From: Clostridium sp. JN-9
GTDB taxonomy: Bacteria > Bacillota > Clostridia > Clostridiales > Clostridiaceae
Assembly: GCF_004103695.1 (NCBI RefSeq)
Contig: NZ_CP035280.1
Coordinates: forward strand, 3,038,001-3,102,000
DNA length: 64,000 bases
Direction of reading: 5' to 3'
Shown here: positions 53,933 to 63,872 of the stretch, one piece after another
Position numbering within the stretch: the first letter of the stretch is position 1
Layout: each line of letters begins with the position of its first letter
The notes under the pieces: model-generated
The model's input: only the letters and a program-made list of their open reading frames with translations
Told to the model about the DNA's origin: nothing
Databases searched by the model: none
Program-made: the position numbers and the translations under genes

Positions 53933-54415
53933 TTACTCTCTATTTACTTCTAGCACTTCAAATTTACTAACTCCATCTGGAACAGGTACCTCTACTATAT
54001 CTCCCACTTTTTTTCCTATCAGACCCTTTCCAACAGGCGATTCGTTAGAAATCTTATAATTTACAGGGTCTGCCTCTGCAGAGCCAACTATGGTATATAT
54101 AACTTCCTCGTCAAAGTCATAATCTTTAACTTTTACTTTTGAACCTACTCCGACTACATCCTTTGGAATTTCAGTTTCATCTACTATAGTAGCATTTTTT
54201 AGCATATTTTCAAGCTGTAATATTCTTCCCTCAATAAATGCTTGTTCATTTTTAGCTTCATCATATTCCGAATTCTCACTTAAATCCCCAAAAGAAAGAG
54301 CGACTTTAATTTTTTCAGTTATTTCTTTTCTCTTAACTGTCTTAAGTTTTTCTAATTCATCCTCTAATTTTTTTACTCCTTCATAAGTCATAACGTATTT
54401 TTTTGAATCGTTCAT
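53933..54415 (-). CDS. greA: Transcription elongation factor GreA
   Basis: 160 residues. Rescues backtracked RNA polymerase by stimulating transcript cleavage. N-terminal antiparallel coiled coil ([22 protein letters not shown]) with the acidic tip [19 protein letters not shown] whose Asp/Glu residues coordinate the catalytic Mg. C-terminal FKBP-like domain with [29 protein letters not shown], a GreA signature. ATG after GGGGAG. Between dusB (240 AT-rich bases upstream, without gene) and lysS. Confidence 0.97.
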   Translation of the reverse strand: MNDSKKYVMTYEGVKKLEDELEKLKTVKRKEITEKIKVALSFGDLSENSEYDEAKNEQAFIEGRILQLENMLKNATIVDETEIPKDVVGVGSKVKVKDYDFDEEVIYTIVGSAEADPVNYKISNESPVGKGLIGKKVGDIVEVPVPDGVSKFEVLEVNRE

Positions 54416-54656
54416 TTTTTTCTCCCCTTCAATCTCCTAATAATTATTTAATGCAAATACTACCCTATTTAATAAAATTTTACATGTCAGCTAATCATTT
54501 AAGAAATTATATAACAGCATAATTGTAAAGTCAACCTATTCATTTTACTAATTAAATTATGATTAACTATATAAAAATATTACATGTTTTTATTTAAATG
54601 AGGAGGGAGTCTTATCTAATTTAACTAAATTAAACAAAACTCTCTCCATAACGATT

Positions 54657-55628
54657 TTAAATTGCTTCTAAAGTATTTTTATACTCTAAAAGCGTTTTTA
54701 TGACTTCCTTACTGTTTTTTTCATAATTGATAACATTTTTAATTTCAGTACAATTTTCTAATCCCTTTATATACCATGCAATTTGTTTTCTCATTTCTCT
54801 AACAGCTTTATCCTCGCCAAAATACTCTATTGATTTTTTATAATGCCTTATGCACATATCAATTTTTTCTCTTGGAGCTGGATCATATACATTATGTCCA
54901 TTTATCTTGTCCTTTATTTGTTTAAATATCCATGGATTTCCCATAGCTCCCCTTGCTATCATAATTCCATCACAATTTGTATGATTAAACATCTCAGCAG
55001 CTGCCTCAGCAGAAAATATGTCCCCATTGCCTATTACAGGAATTTTTACGCTTTCTTTTATTTCTTTGATTATATTCCAATCTGCTTTTCCTGAATACAT
55101 CTGTTCCCTTGTTCTACCATGTATTGTTATGGCATCGGCTCCAGCTTCCTCTATAATCTTCGAGAACTCCACAGCATTAATATGCAATTCATCAAACCCT
55201 TTTCTAAATTTCACAGTAACAGGTTTTTTAGAAGCCTTCTTTACTGATCTTACTATTTCATATGCTAGTTTTGGACTTTTCATAAGAGCGGAGCCTTCTC
55301 CATTTTTAACTATTTTGGGAGCTGGACACCCCATATTTATATCTATTAAACATATCTTATTATTTTCATTAAAATAATCACAGGACTTTGCCATTACTAT
55401 TGGATCATTCCCAAATATCTGAACCGCAATTTTATCCTCGTTTTGCCCAATTGCAGTAAGTTTTTCTGTATTTTCACTGCCATAAAAAAGCGCTTTTGAA
55501 CTTACCATTTCAGTATATGCTAATCCACAGCCTTGTTCTTCACACAGTTCTCTAAATGCTATATCTGTTACTCCAGCCATAGGTGCTAAAAATACATTAT
55601 TCTGGAACTGTATTTCTCCAATTTTCAT
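54657..55628 (-). CDS. dusB: tRNA-dihydrouridine synthase
   Basis: 323 residues, FMN-dependent enzyme reducing uridines in tRNA D-loops. TIM-barrel signatures: FLAPMAGVTDIAFRELC (FMN), INMGCPAPKIVKNGEGSAL with the catalytic Cys, ITIHGRTREQMYSGKADW, PVIGNGDIFSAEAA and IMIARGAMGNPWIF. The ATG overlaps the coaX stop (TAATG), so the two are translationally coupled. The spacer after it holds an imperfect GGAGGGAGT/ACTCTCTCC stem without a T-run. Confidence 0.95.
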   Translation of the reverse strand: MKIGEIQFQNNVFLAPMAGVTDIAFRELCEEQGCGLAYTEMVSSKALFYGSENTEKLTAIGQNEDKIAVQIFGNDPIVMAKSCDYFNENNKICLIDINMGCPAPKIVKNGEGSALMKSPKLAYEIVRSVKKASKKPVTVKFRKGFDELHINAVEFSKIIEEAGADAITIHGRTREQMYSGKADWNIIKEIKESVKIPVIGNGDIFSAEAAAEMFNHTNCDGIMIARGAMGNPWIFKQIKDKINGHNVYDPAPREKIDMCIRHYKKSIEYFGEDKAVREMRKQIAWYIKGLENCTEIKNVINYEKNSKEVIKTLLEYKNTLEAI

Positions 55629-56416
55629 TAATACACCTGCTCTTTATTCTTTTCATATATAAACCTTAAGCCTTCTAAAGTTAGAATATTATTTACTACA
55701 TTTATTGCCTTACAATCCTCGATAATTAATTTTGTAAGCCCGCCTGTTGCTACAACATAAGGTTCCTTTTCTCCATAAGCCTTCATTTCTTTTTTCATTT
55801 TTTCAATAATATAATTAACCTGCCCTATGTACCCATATATTATTCCAGCCTGCATACTAACTACAGTGTTCTTGCCTATTACTGCTTCTGGCTTTATTAA
55901 TTCCACTCTTGGCAATTTTGCTGCTCTTTCAAATAGGGCATCTGAAGAAATCTTTATACCTGGGCAAATGGTCCCACCTAAATAATCTCCTTTTTCCGTT
56001 ACAGCACAAAAGGTAGTTGCTGTTCCAAAATCTATTATTATTAATGGTTTATTGTATAATTCATGAGCTGCGACAGCATTAACAATTCTGTCTGCTCCAA
56101 CTTCTTTTGGATTATCATATTTTATATTAATTCCTGTTTTTACCCCTGGGCCAACAATAATAGGTGTTACCTCAAAATATTTGTATATCATGTGTTCCAA
56201 TGAATACATGATATTGGGAACAACTGATGAAATAATTACACCCTCAATATCTGACGGATCCAGCTTACTATTTAGAAAAAGCTGAATAACCTGTATACCA
56301 TATTCATCTGCAGTTCTCTTAGAATCAGTAGATAATCTCCAGTCTGCTATAAGTTCCTTGCCTTTATAAATACCTAAAACAATATTAGTATTTCCTACAT
56401 CAAGAACTAAAATCAT
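55628..56416 (-). CDS. coaX: Type III pantothenate kinase
   Basis: 262 residues, first step of coenzyme A synthesis; ASKHA fold that, unlike type I, is not feedback-inhibited by CoA. Phosphate-1 motif [10 protein letters not shown] (residues 6-15), [10 protein letters not shown], the pantothenate-binding [28 protein letters not shown] with the second phosphate loop, and [30 protein letters not shown] at 56416, with GGCGGTG upstream; nine extra upstream codons exist but lack homology. Downstream of ftsH and coupled to dusB. Confidence 0.96.
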   Translation of the reverse strand: MILVLDVGNTNIVLGIYKGKELIADWRLSTDSKRTADEYGIQVIQLFLNSKLDPSDIEGVIISSVVPNIMYSLEHMIYKYFEVTPIIVGPGVKTGINIKYDNPKEVGADRIVNAVAAHELYNKPLIIIDFGTATTFCAVTEKGDYLGGTICPGIKISSDALFERAAKLPRVELIKPEAVIGKNTVVSMQAGIIYGYIGQVNYIIEKMKKEMKAYGEKEPYVVATGGLTKLIIEDCKAINVVNNILTLEGLRFIYEKNKEQVY

Positions 56417-56534
56417 AATAACACCGCCTTTTATATGTGCCATTTATAATTTAAAAATAGAGTAAAAATTTTAATTAAAAAATTTCTTACCCTATTTTTA
56501 ATGTAATACCCTTACATAATAGTAACTGTAAATC

Positions 56535-58340
56535 TTAACTTGCAGCAAAAATTTCTTCAAACTCAGCTGATTCCAGCTTTTCCTTTTCAAGAAGTGCCTG
56601 GGCAACTGCGTGAAGCTTATTAATATTTTCTGTCAATAAGGTTAGTGCTTTATTATAGCTCTCATCTATAAGTATTTTTATTTGTTCATCAATTTTATTA
56701 GCAACTTCTTCACTATAGTTTCTTGACTTAGCAAAGTCTCTCCCTAAAAATACCTCATCATGTCCAGAGCCAAATGCTATAGGTCCAAGTTCATCACTCA
56801 TACCATAATCCATAACCATTTTTCTAGCTATTGTAGTAGCTCTTTCTATATCATTTTTAGCGCCTGTACTTATATCCCCGATAATCAGCTTTTCAGCTAC
56901 TCTTCCACCTAATAATCCAACTATTTCATCCTCAAGTTTTGACTTTGACATATAGGATCTGTCCTTTTCAGGCAGATGCATTGTATATCCGCCAGCCATT
57001 CCTCTTGGTATAATACTTATCTGGTGAACAGGATCAGAATGAGGAAGTAACTTCATGACAACGGCATGACCTGCTTCATGATATGCTGTAAGCCTTCTAT
57101 CCTCTTCATCAATAACTCTGCTTTTTTTCTCAGGACCTGCTATTACCCTTGTAACAGCTTCCTCAAGTTCTTCCATTCCAATAAGTTTTTTATTTTTTCT
57201 AACAGCTAAAAGTGCAGCTTCATTCATTAAGTTTTCCAAATCAGCTCCTGTGAAACCAGGAGTTGTTTTTGCAAGTACATCCAATTTTACCCCTTCTTCT
57301 AAAGGTTTATTTCTCGAATGTACCTTAAGTATTGCTTCTCTTCCCTTTACATCTGGCGCTCCAACTAAGATTTGTCTGTCAAATCTGCCTGCTCTTAAAA
57401 GTGCTGGGTCAAGTATATCAGGCCTATTTGTTGCAGCAATCATTATAATTCCTTCATTAACACCGAAACCATCCATTTCTACAAGAAGCTGATTAAGAGT
57501 CTGCTCTCTTTCATCATGTCCGCCTCCAAGGCCAGCTCCTCTTTGTCTGCCTACAGCATCAATTTCATCAATAAAAATTAAGCATGGTGAATTTTTCTTT
57601 GCCTGTTCAAACATGTCTCTTACCCTTGATGCACCTACACCAACAAACATTTCCACGAAATCAGAGCCGGAAATACTAAAAAATGGTACCCCTGCCTCTC
57701 CGGCTATAGCTCTTGCCAGAAGGGTTTTACCTGTTCCTGGAGGTCCAACCAGCAAAACTCCTTTTGGAATTCTGGCTCCCATTTCAATATATTTCTTTGG
57801 TGTTTTTAAAAAATCAACTATTTCTGCTATTTCTGCTTTTTCTTCTTCTGCCCCGGCCACGTCATCAAATGTAACCTTCTTTTTATCAGGTGTGGCCATT
57901 TTGGCCCTGCTTTTCCCAAAGTTCATTACATTTCTATTGCCGCCGCCGCCTTGAGACTGCTGCATAAACATAAACCAGAATGCCACTAACATCAGCATAA
58001 GTATTATGGTTGGTAAATACGTTACCCATGCTGGAACTGATGCTGGTTTTGCATAAGATTCCTTAATAGATCCATTATTTGGGTGCTCACCAATAAATTG
58101 AAACAATCTTTCAGAAGGAACTATAGTCTCAAAATTAGTACCATCTTTTAAAGTTCCATCAACAGTCATTTTATCTTCTCTTATTTCTATACTAGTTACT
58201 TTATTATCTATCCAATTTTTTTGAAATTCATTAAAATTAATTGTAGATGTGTTCTGATTTGTCCTAACCAGCATTGTAGCTGCCAAAATTACCAGAACAA
58301 ATACTATGACCCAGGCCGTTGCACTTGAAAATTTTTTCAT
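56535..58340 (-). CDS. ftsH: ATP-dependent zinc metalloprotease FtsH
   Basis: 601 residues, membrane-anchored hexameric protease. Two transmembrane helices (about residues 9-25 and 108-127) flank an extracytoplasmic domain. AAA+ domain: Walker A GPPGTGKT (199-206), Walker [10 protein letters not shown] (254-262), SRH region [20 protein letters not shown]. Zinc site HEAGH (421-425). ATG after GAGAGGGGGG. It follows hpt by 79 bases as part of the tilS-hpt-ftsH series usual in Firmicutes. C-terminus short, ending EFEEIFAAS. Confidence 0.97.
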   Translation of the reverse strand: MKKFSSATAWVIVFVLVILAATMLVRTNQNTSTINFNEFQKNWIDNKVTSIEIREDKMTVDGTLKDGTNFETIVPSERLFQFIGEHPNNGSIKESYAKPASVPAWVTYLPTIILMLMLVAFWFMFMQQSQGGGGNRNVMNFGKSRAKMATPDKKKVTFDDVAGAEEEKAEIAEIVDFLKTPKKYIEMGARIPKGVLLVGPPGTGKTLLARAIAGEAGVPFFSISGSDFVEMFVGVGASRVRDMFEQAKKNSPCLIFIDEIDAVGRQRGAGLGGGHDEREQTLNQLLVEMDGFGVNEGIIMIAATNRPDILDPALLRAGRFDRQILVGAPDVKGREAILKVHSRNKPLEEGVKLDVLAKTTPGFTGADLENLMNEAALLAVRKNKKLIGMEELEEAVTRVIAGPEKKSRVIDEEDRRLTAYHEAGHAVVMKLLPHSDPVHQISIIPRGMAGGYTMHLPEKDRSYMSKSKLEDEIVGLLGGRVAEKLIIGDISTGAKNDIERATTIARKMVMDYGMSDELGPIAFGSGHDEVFLGRDFAKSRNYSEEVANKIDEQIKILIDESYNKALTLLTENINKLHAVAQALLEKEKLESAEFEEIFAAS

Positions 58341-58419
58341 ACTAGGCCCCCCTCTCTTTCTAATTTATATTGTAAAATTGTATCATAACATAATTAGTTA
58401 TACAATGAATTATTTTTAA

Positions 58420-58956
58420 TTATTTGTAAATTTCCTCTTTTAGGATTCCTATATATGGCAGGTTCCTATACTTTTCTGCATAATCCAGACCATAACCAAC
58501 AAGAAAATAATCCGGTACTGTAAATCCTATGTATTTTGCATTTAATTCTACTTTTCTTCTTTCAGGTTTACTTAATAGGCAGGCAATTTCAAGACTGGCA
58601 GGTTTTCTGCCTTTTAAGTAATCAACTAAATATTTTAAAGTAACTCCGGAATCTATAATATCTTCTACAATTAAAATGTGCTTACCCTCTATTCCAAAGT
58701 CCAAATCCTTTAATATTCTAACTACACCTGAAGTTTTAGAGGAATTCCCATAGCTTGAAACTGCCATGAAATCCATTGTACAAGGTATTGTTATTTCTTT
58801 CATTAAATCTGCCATAAAGACTACAGATCCCTTTAAAACACCTATAAGCATTAAATCTTTGCCTTGGTAATCCTTAGATATACATTTGCCCATTTTTTTT
58901 ATTTTTAGTCTTATTTCCTCCTCAGTGTAAAGAACTTCTTTGATGTCCTCTCTCAT
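58420..58956 (-). CDS. hpt: Hypoxanthine phosphoribosyltransferase
   Basis: 178 residues. Salvages hypoxanthine (and often guanine) to the nucleotide with PRPP. PRPP motif ILIVEDIIDSGVTLKYL (about residues 95-110), flexible-loop region VSSYGNSSKTSGVVR, base-contact residues in KYIGFTVPDYFLVGYGLDYAEKYRNLPYIG. The ATG overlaps the tilS stop by 4 bases (ATGA). In Bacillus HprT and TilS are reported to interact and regulate ftsH; here the same gene order is kept. Confidence 0.96.
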   Translation of the reverse strand: MREDIKEVLYTEEEIRLKIKKMGKCISKDYQGKDLMLIGVLKGSVVFMADLMKEITIPCTMDFMAVSSYGNSSKTSGVVRILKDLDFGIEGKHILIVEDIIDSGVTLKYLVDYLKGRKPASLEIACLLSKPERRKVELNAKYIGFTVPDYFLVGYGLDYAEKYRNLPYIGILKEEIYK

Positions 58957-60350
58957 ATAATTTCCTCTCTTTCAATGTTAATTTCCATTATCTTTTTTGT
59001 ATTTGAATCAATTTTAAATTTTTCACTTATTCTATAGCCTACAATCCAGGCTATATTCTCTCCAGAACATAGCAATGAGATTTTATATCTTTTATCTTTT
59101 GGTATTTTCATATCTATAAATATATCCTTTAACTTCCTTGATCCGTTCATTCCCAGTGGAGAAAATCTATCCCCTTCCCGTCTAAATCTCATATTCATAT
59201 TATTTTTAATTTTATCATAGTCAAAATATTTTGTATAATCGCTTTTCCCCATTAAGCAAAACTTAAAATTACTTATATCAATAATATTAGTGGTGACTTT
59301 TAAATTTAGATCAGGGAAAATATTTATACCTTGGCAAATGGGAAATACCTTATTATGATTTTTATCATTGATTTCTTTTCTCTTCTTAACTTCTATACAA
59401 CCATAATTATTCACTGCTATAATATCATTAGGCAGTATAATTAATTTACCAGTAGACTGTTTCTGAAGTTTTATTATCTGCATTATATGCATTTTATCAA
59501 AATTATTTAAATTTCCATTAACATAGGTCAAGGATTCACGTATTATTCTGCTAAGTACAGCCTTGTGTTCAGAAAAGGCTTCCCTAGATATTATAACCTT
59601 TTCTTTTCTGTTATCACAATACCTTTCATATTTTTCGTGAGAAATTTTCATTAAAAAATCATTATCTGAAGCAACACTATTAGACATTCTGTTTAAAACA
59701 TTAATTATATCACTATTAAAATTTTTACGTATATAAGGTATAAGCTCAAGTCTGATTTTATTTCTGGAATAAATATTTTGTAAATTAGTTTTATCGATTC
59801 TGGGGGCTAAATTATTTTTCTTACAATAGCCTTCAATTTCTTCTCTTGTAATATTTATAAGCGGTCTTATATAGATTTTTTCTCTAACAGGCTTTATTCC
59901 TATTAGTCCTTCTAACCCTGTCCCCCTCATAATCCTCATTAATATTGTTTCAGCAACATCATTGGCATTATGCGCTATAGCTATTTTATTTGCTCCTGTT
60001 TTTTTCATAACCTGACCAAAAAAGTCATATCTGGCTTTTCTTCCCGCGGTTTCACAGGATATATTAAGCTTTTCACTTAATTTATTTACATCTATTTTTT
60101 TGCTATAAAATTCAACATTGATTTTTTTACAGAATTCTTTAACATAAGCTTCATCTTCGTCAGCATCTTTTCCCCTTAAGCAGTGATTTATGTGTGCTGC
60201 GGCTATACTTATATGTAATTCAATGCTCATCTCATTTAAAACATGTAAAAGACATATGGAATCCGGTCCGCCAGATACACCTACTACAATTTTATCTCCA
60301 GGTGATATCATATTATAATCTTCTATTGTCTGCCTGACTTTATGTATCAC
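58953..60350 (-). CDS. tilS: tRNA(Ile)-lysidine synthase
   Basis: 465 residues. Converts C34 of the CAT-anticodon tRNA-Ile2 to lysidine so it reads AUA; essential. PP-loop VVGVSGGPDSICLL (SGGPDS at 25-30), AAHINHCLRGKDADEDE, AIAHNANDVAETILMRIMRGTGL, RPLINITREEIEGYC and the N-terminal SRNKIRLELIPYI helix, followed by the C-terminal TilS domains (ending in the GYRISEKFKI motif). The start is GTG at 60350 with GGAAG 7 bases upstream. Coupled to hpt by a 4-base overlap. Its likely substrate gene is at 41972-42048. Confidence 0.96.
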   Translation of the reverse strand: MIHKVRQTIEDYNMISPGDKIVVGVSGGPDSICLLHVLNEMSIELHISIAAAHINHCLRGKDADEDEAYVKEFCKKINVEFYSKKIDVNKLSEKLNISCETAGRKARYDFFGQVMKKTGANKIAIAHNANDVAETILMRIMRGTGLEGLIGIKPVREKIYIRPLINITREEIEGYCKKNNLAPRIDKTNLQNIYSRNKIRLELIPYIRKNFNSDIINVLNRMSNSVASDNDFLMKISHEKYERYCDNRKEKVIISREAFSEHKAVLSRIIRESLTYVNGNLNNFDKMHIMQIIKLQKQSTGKLIILPNDIIAVNNYGCIEVKKRKEINDKNHNKVFPICQGINIFPDLNLKVTTNIIDISNFKFCLMGKSDYTKYFDYDKIKNNMNMRFRREGDRFSPLGMNGSRKLKDIFIDMKIPKDKRYKISLLCSGENIAWIVGYRISEKFKIDSNTKKIMEINIEREEII

Positions 60351-60454
60351 GTCAACACTTCCTAATCAAATTTATATCTATATATAATAATACTATAATA
60401 AATATATTTCAAAGTAAATCAACTATTTAAATGAAATTATATAGATTATTGTGT

Positions 60455-60518
60455 AAAACAACAAATAGTTGAGGATTACTGCATAAGGTTTAATTTTAGC
60501 CAGTAATCTCCAACTATT
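60455..60518 (-). terminator. Terminator after spoIIE
   Basis: Long stem: AAATAGTTGAGGATTACTG (60463-60481) pairs with CAGTAATCTCCAACTATT (60501-60518) with one or two mismatches, followed on the minus strand by TGTTGTTTTACAC. This gap separates spoIIE from tilS. Confidence 0.7.
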
Positions 60519-60539
60519 AAGAAACATTGTATTAAAAAG

Positions 60540-62930
60540 TTACTCATACAAACTATATACCTTTTCAACTACTACAGTCATATCATCCTTAACCTTGCCG
60601 CCGCTAAGTTCCTTGGCTTTGGTAATTATTTCATTACTAATTTCATTGGGATTTATAAGATTGGTACTTTTTAAATATTCAACGATCCAGTCTACCTTTC
60701 CTATTGATGAACTATCATAGTCTAATACTCCATCACTTAGCATTACTATAATATCACCATTTTCAACCTTTTTATTTATTATATCCACATCAGGTTTATC
60801 CAGCACACCTATAGGTAATGTTTTTGATTTTATAATATCTACATTCCTTCCTTTTTTTATAAAGCTTGCCACAGCCCCAACTTTCAAAAAACTTATTTCT
60901 CCATTATATAAATTAATATTGCTTAAATCTACAGTTGAAAACTTCTCCTCCTCAGAAAACTTTATTGACATTATAGAATTTACAATGTTAATAGCGGAAG
61001 TTGTTTTAAATTCAGCTTTTACAAACTTTGTAACTAAATCAACAGCTGCTGAGCTTTCTTTCCCTGCTGTAGGTCCTGAACCCATTCCATCACTTAACAT
61101 AGTTATATATTCACCATTATTTATTTTTTCAAATTTATAACTGTCCCCATTGTATTTTTCTCCATCCTTTGCAACTCTGGATACATAGGAAGCAATATGA
61201 AATTTAGGTGTCTCTTCAAAATTAATTTTACAGTTGTTAGTATGTTTATCTATTTGGCATCCGTCATCCCTTGTACACATACACCTGCCTGTAACAGTAT
61301 TTATAAGAGGCAATATACTTTTTATACAGATTTGTTTCCCCCCACATGCTTCTATAGACACTTGAACTACTAGTTTATGGATTTTATTGTAGAAGCAAAA
61401 CACATCTTTATATATTATTTTATTTTTATTTAAGATTCTCCTGATATTATTTTCAATTTCTGAATCAATTGTTATGTTATCATTAAATCCGCTGATTATT
61501 TCACTAACAGAATCTGCTATATTATCAATCTGTACAGATAATAGTTCCCTGCTCTGCCCCAATCTTTTTCGCCACATCTCGTTTATTACATATTTATTTA
61601 CAATTTCTTCTGTATTCTTTATCATTGAATCTTTTCTAATGCACTTTCTTTCCAATTGTCCTGGCATGGTCTTGTTATTATCCTGATAGTTTCTTATTAA
61701 ATCACCAACTGCACTATAAGTATAATAAGCTTCCCTCTTCCAGCAGATACTTCTCATATTGCAGTTAGAACAGACTCTGTCTGCTACGTTATCTATAAGT
61801 CCGCTGCTTTTACTTTTCATTGACAATTTATCATTATCAGATAATTTTCTTAATACACTTGATACATTAACTAATACATCCGAAAATTGCACCAATTTAT
61901 CTGAAAGCATATCTTTTAACTTCACTACATAATTTTCGCTTTGGTTTTCAACTTTTATTTCGCAGTTTATTTCAGACTCCAGCATATGCAGTATTTTAAT
62001 TGGAATCAGGAAAAAAATAATGCAGCATATTACTACTTCTGCTATTTTAAACTGAACCCCAATACTTGAATATAGCTTTAAAATGGTAAACGCTATCATA
62101 TAGGATATTCCGCAAATCCATTTACCCGTTTCTTTAAATATTCCGCTTATTAATCCACAAAGCCCGTATACTCCCACAAATGTAACCATGTTCGATGAGG
62201 ATATTCCCATTATAGTCCCAACAGCAACTCCACTTGCTGCTGCTGCAGTACTTCCTTTTGTATTTCCAATTATCAGCACAAAGCATAAGGCAATTATATT
62301 TCTAATAGAGACTCCAAATAAATTAAATCCCCATGTACCTGCCATAATTAATGCAGAGGTAATGGTCATACTTATTATTTCTTCATTTGAAAATAAATGT
62401 CTGGTTTTGAATTCACTGAAGCATATTATTGAATAATTAATAATATAATATATTGGGAAAATGCTTGCAGTTTCAAAAAAAGAGGTTAAAAAGGAAGTCC
62501 CAAATCCTAATCCATTTATAGTAAGTTTATATACATTAAAAATAATGAATATTGTCAAAAAGCTTGATATAAGCTTAACTTTCTTATTTGATTTTACTAA
62601 TGCATATTCTAACGCAACCAAAGCACCACAAATAATAAAATATACCTCTATGTTTTTACCTGAACTATATATACTGGCATATCCTATCAATGCGCCACAT
62701 CCTGCTACTATACTTTCTATACCTTTCCTTCTTGTTATTATTGCAATTAAGAACGCCACACCAAAAGGCGCCATCAAATTGATTAAAAGCACCCTGCTTG
62801 TTAAAAAAGCTCCAACAAAATAAAATGCATAGGCTAATATAATACTTTTATCAATATTTTTTCCTTTACTCTTTTGATTATTTAAACTGCTTGTCCTTTT
62901 GTAAGGGAATATTTCTGCCCCATACTGCAT
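60540..62930 (-). CDS. spoIIE: Stage II sporulation protein E (SpoIIE phosphatase)
   Basis: 796 residues. Membrane PP2C-type phosphatase that dephosphorylates SpoIIAA and so activates sigma-F in the forespore; it also associates with FtsZ. Residues about 30-310 hold about ten hydrophobic segments (e.g. IILAYAFYFVGAFL, GVAFLIAIITRR, FLTIFIIFNVYKL). A middle regulatory domain has a Cys-rich stretch (VCSNCNMRSICWKREAYYTY). The C-terminal PP2C domain shows YNGDSYKFEKINNGEYITMLSDGMGSG (metal Asp residues) and IIVMLSDGVLDY. The ATG at 62930 follows AGGTGGTG; upstream in-frame GTG codons overlap that site. Confidence 0.96.
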   Translation of the reverse strand: MQYGAEIFPYKRTSSLNNQKSKGKNIDKSIILAYAFYFVGAFLTSRVLLINLMAPFGVAFLIAIITRRKGIESIVAGCGALIGYASIYSSGKNIEVYFIICGALVALEYALVKSNKKVKLISSFLTIFIIFNVYKLTINGLGFGTSFLTSFFETASIFPIYYIINYSIICFSEFKTRHLFSNEEIISMTITSALIMAGTWGFNLFGVSIRNIIALCFVLIIGNTKGSTAAAASGVAVGTIMGISSSNMVTFVGVYGLCGLISGIFKETGKWICGISYMIAFTILKLYSSIGVQFKIAEVVICCIIFFLIPIKILHMLESEINCEIKVENQSENYVVKLKDMLSDKLVQFSDVLVNVSSVLRKLSDNDKLSMKSKSSGLIDNVADRVCSNCNMRSICWKREAYYTYSAVGDLIRNYQDNNKTMPGQLERKCIRKDSMIKNTEEIVNKYVINEMWRKRLGQSRELLSVQIDNIADSVSEIISGFNDNITIDSEIENNIRRILNKNKIIYKDVFCFYNKIHKLVVQVSIEACGGKQICIKSILPLINTVTGRCMCTRDDGCQIDKHTNNCKINFEETPKFHIASYVSRVAKDGEKYNGDSYKFEKINNGEYITMLSDGMGSGPTAGKESSAAVDLVTKFVKAEFKTTSAINIVNSIMSIKFSEEEKFSTVDLSNINLYNGEISFLKVGAVASFIKKGRNVDIIKSKTLPIGVLDKPDVDIINKKVENGDIIVMLSDGVLDYDSSSIGKVDWIVEYLKSTNLINPNEISNEIITKAKELSGGKVKDDMTVVVEKVYSLYE

Positions 62931-62961
62931 TAACCACACCACCTTTTAACTTACTGTAATC

Positions 62962-62994
62962 ATTATATCAAAGGCTTCTGGAATATATTGTCAC
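62962..62994 (-). promoter_or_regulatory. Candidate spoIIE promoter with 21-base spacer
   Basis: Minus-strand GTGACA (62989-62994) and TATAAT (62962-62967) are 21 bases apart. Spo0A-activated sigma-A promoters of Bacillus such as spoIIG and spoIIE are known for such long spacers. I do not see a perfect 0A box, only TGTCAC near the -35. The rest of the gap up to the tRNA terminator is AT-rich with no gene. Confidence 0.45.
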
Positions 62995-63175
62995 TTGGTG
63001 TGTGGTATTCAAGTTTTTTTTAGGACATTTATATCTAATATTTTTTTATTTGTTTTTATTTAGACAATATACATTTATTAATAGTACTTATTATTGCGTA
63101 TAAGATAAAAAAAATACTGTCTGTTTTGCATATAGTATTTATTTATCGTTTTATGTTGCTTTATAAATTACAAAT

Positions 63176-63196
63176 AAAAAAACTCACGATATAAAA
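63176..63196 (-). terminator. Terminator of the tRNA cluster
   Basis: ACTCATGA-TTTATA-TCGTGAGT (minus strand, one G-U pair) followed by TTTTTTTATTTG. It lies 13 bases past the last tRNA. Confidence 0.8.
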
Positions 63197-63209
63197 TCAT
63201 GAGTTATAT

Positions 63210-63286
63210 TGGTAGCGGAAATAGGACTTGAACCTACGACACTTCGGGTATGAACCGAATGCTCTAGCCAGCTGAGCTATTCCGCC
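63210..63286 (-). tRNA. tRNA-Met (CAT), elongator, unit 2
   Basis: Acceptor GGCGGAA/TTCCGCT (G1-U72), anticodon loop TTCATAC, encoded CCA. Body sequence like the Bacillus elongator Met tRNA. Confidence 0.93.
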
Positions 63287-63296
63287 AAAAAACAAA

Positions 63297-63372
<76 letters not shown>

Positions 63373-63381
63373 ATATTATAT

Positions 63382-63470
63382 TGGTGCTGAAGACCGGAAT
63401 CGAACCGGTACGGGTTTTAAAGCCCGCAGGATTTTAAGTCCTGTGCGTCTGCCAGTTCCGCCACTCCAGC
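63382..63470 (-). tRNA. tRNA-Leu (TAA), unit 2
   Basis: Acceptor GCTGGAG/CTTCAGC, anticodon loop CTTAAAA reading TAA, long variable arm CGGGCTTTAAAACCCG, encoded CCA. Confidence 0.95.
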
Positions 63471-63482
63471 ACATTATATATA

Positions 63483-63559
63483 TGGTAGCGGAAATAGGAC
63501 TTGAACCTACGACACTTCGGGTATGAACCGAATGCTCTAGCCAGCTGAGCTATTCCGCC
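63483..63559 (-). tRNA. tRNA-Met (CAT), elongator, unit 1
   Basis: Identical in sequence to the copy at 63210-63286. Confidence 0.93.
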
Positions 63560-63570
63560 ACAAAAATAAA

Positions 63571-63646
<76 letters not shown>

Positions 63647-63654
63647 ATATTATA

Positions 63655-63743
63655 TGGTGCTGAAGACCGGAATCGAACCGGTACGGGTTTTAAAGCCCAC
63701 AGGATTTTAAGTCCTGTGCGTCTGCCAGTTCCGCCACTCCAGC
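63655..63743 (-). tRNA. tRNA-Leu (TAA), unit 1
   Basis: As at 63382-63470 except for one base (63699) in the variable arm, which changes a G-C pair region (GTGGGC for GCGGGC). Promoter-proximal gene of the cluster. Confidence 0.95.
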
Positions 63744-63790
63744 ACGTTATTTCAGCAGCAAATATCAATTCGCTGACTACAACATGATTT

Positions 63791-63819
63791 ATTATATAGT
63801 ACTTTAAATAATATGTCAA
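63791..63819 (-). promoter_or_regulatory. Consensus sigma-A promoter of the tRNA cluster
   Basis: Perfect TTGACA (63814-63819), 17-base spacer, perfect TATAAT (63791-63796) on the minus strand, about 47 bases before tRNA-Leu. Confidence 0.85.
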
Positions 63820-63837
63820 CTACTATTTTTCTTAATC

Positions 63838-63867
63838 TTTAAAATAAAAGGGACTACAAACAGTCCC
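63838..63867 (-). terminator. Terminator after the S1-domain protein gene
   Basis: GGGACT (63850-63855) pairs with AGTCCC (63862-63867), followed on the minus strand by TTTTATTTTAAAG. Six bases after the stop codon. Confidence 0.75.
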
Positions 63868-63872
63868 CTATA

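Noticed and set aside
54590-54656. GGAGGGAGT/ACTCTCTCC stem after dusB as terminator
   Set aside because: No T-run follows on the minus strand; the pairing has a long loop and a G-U pair, so termination is not supported.
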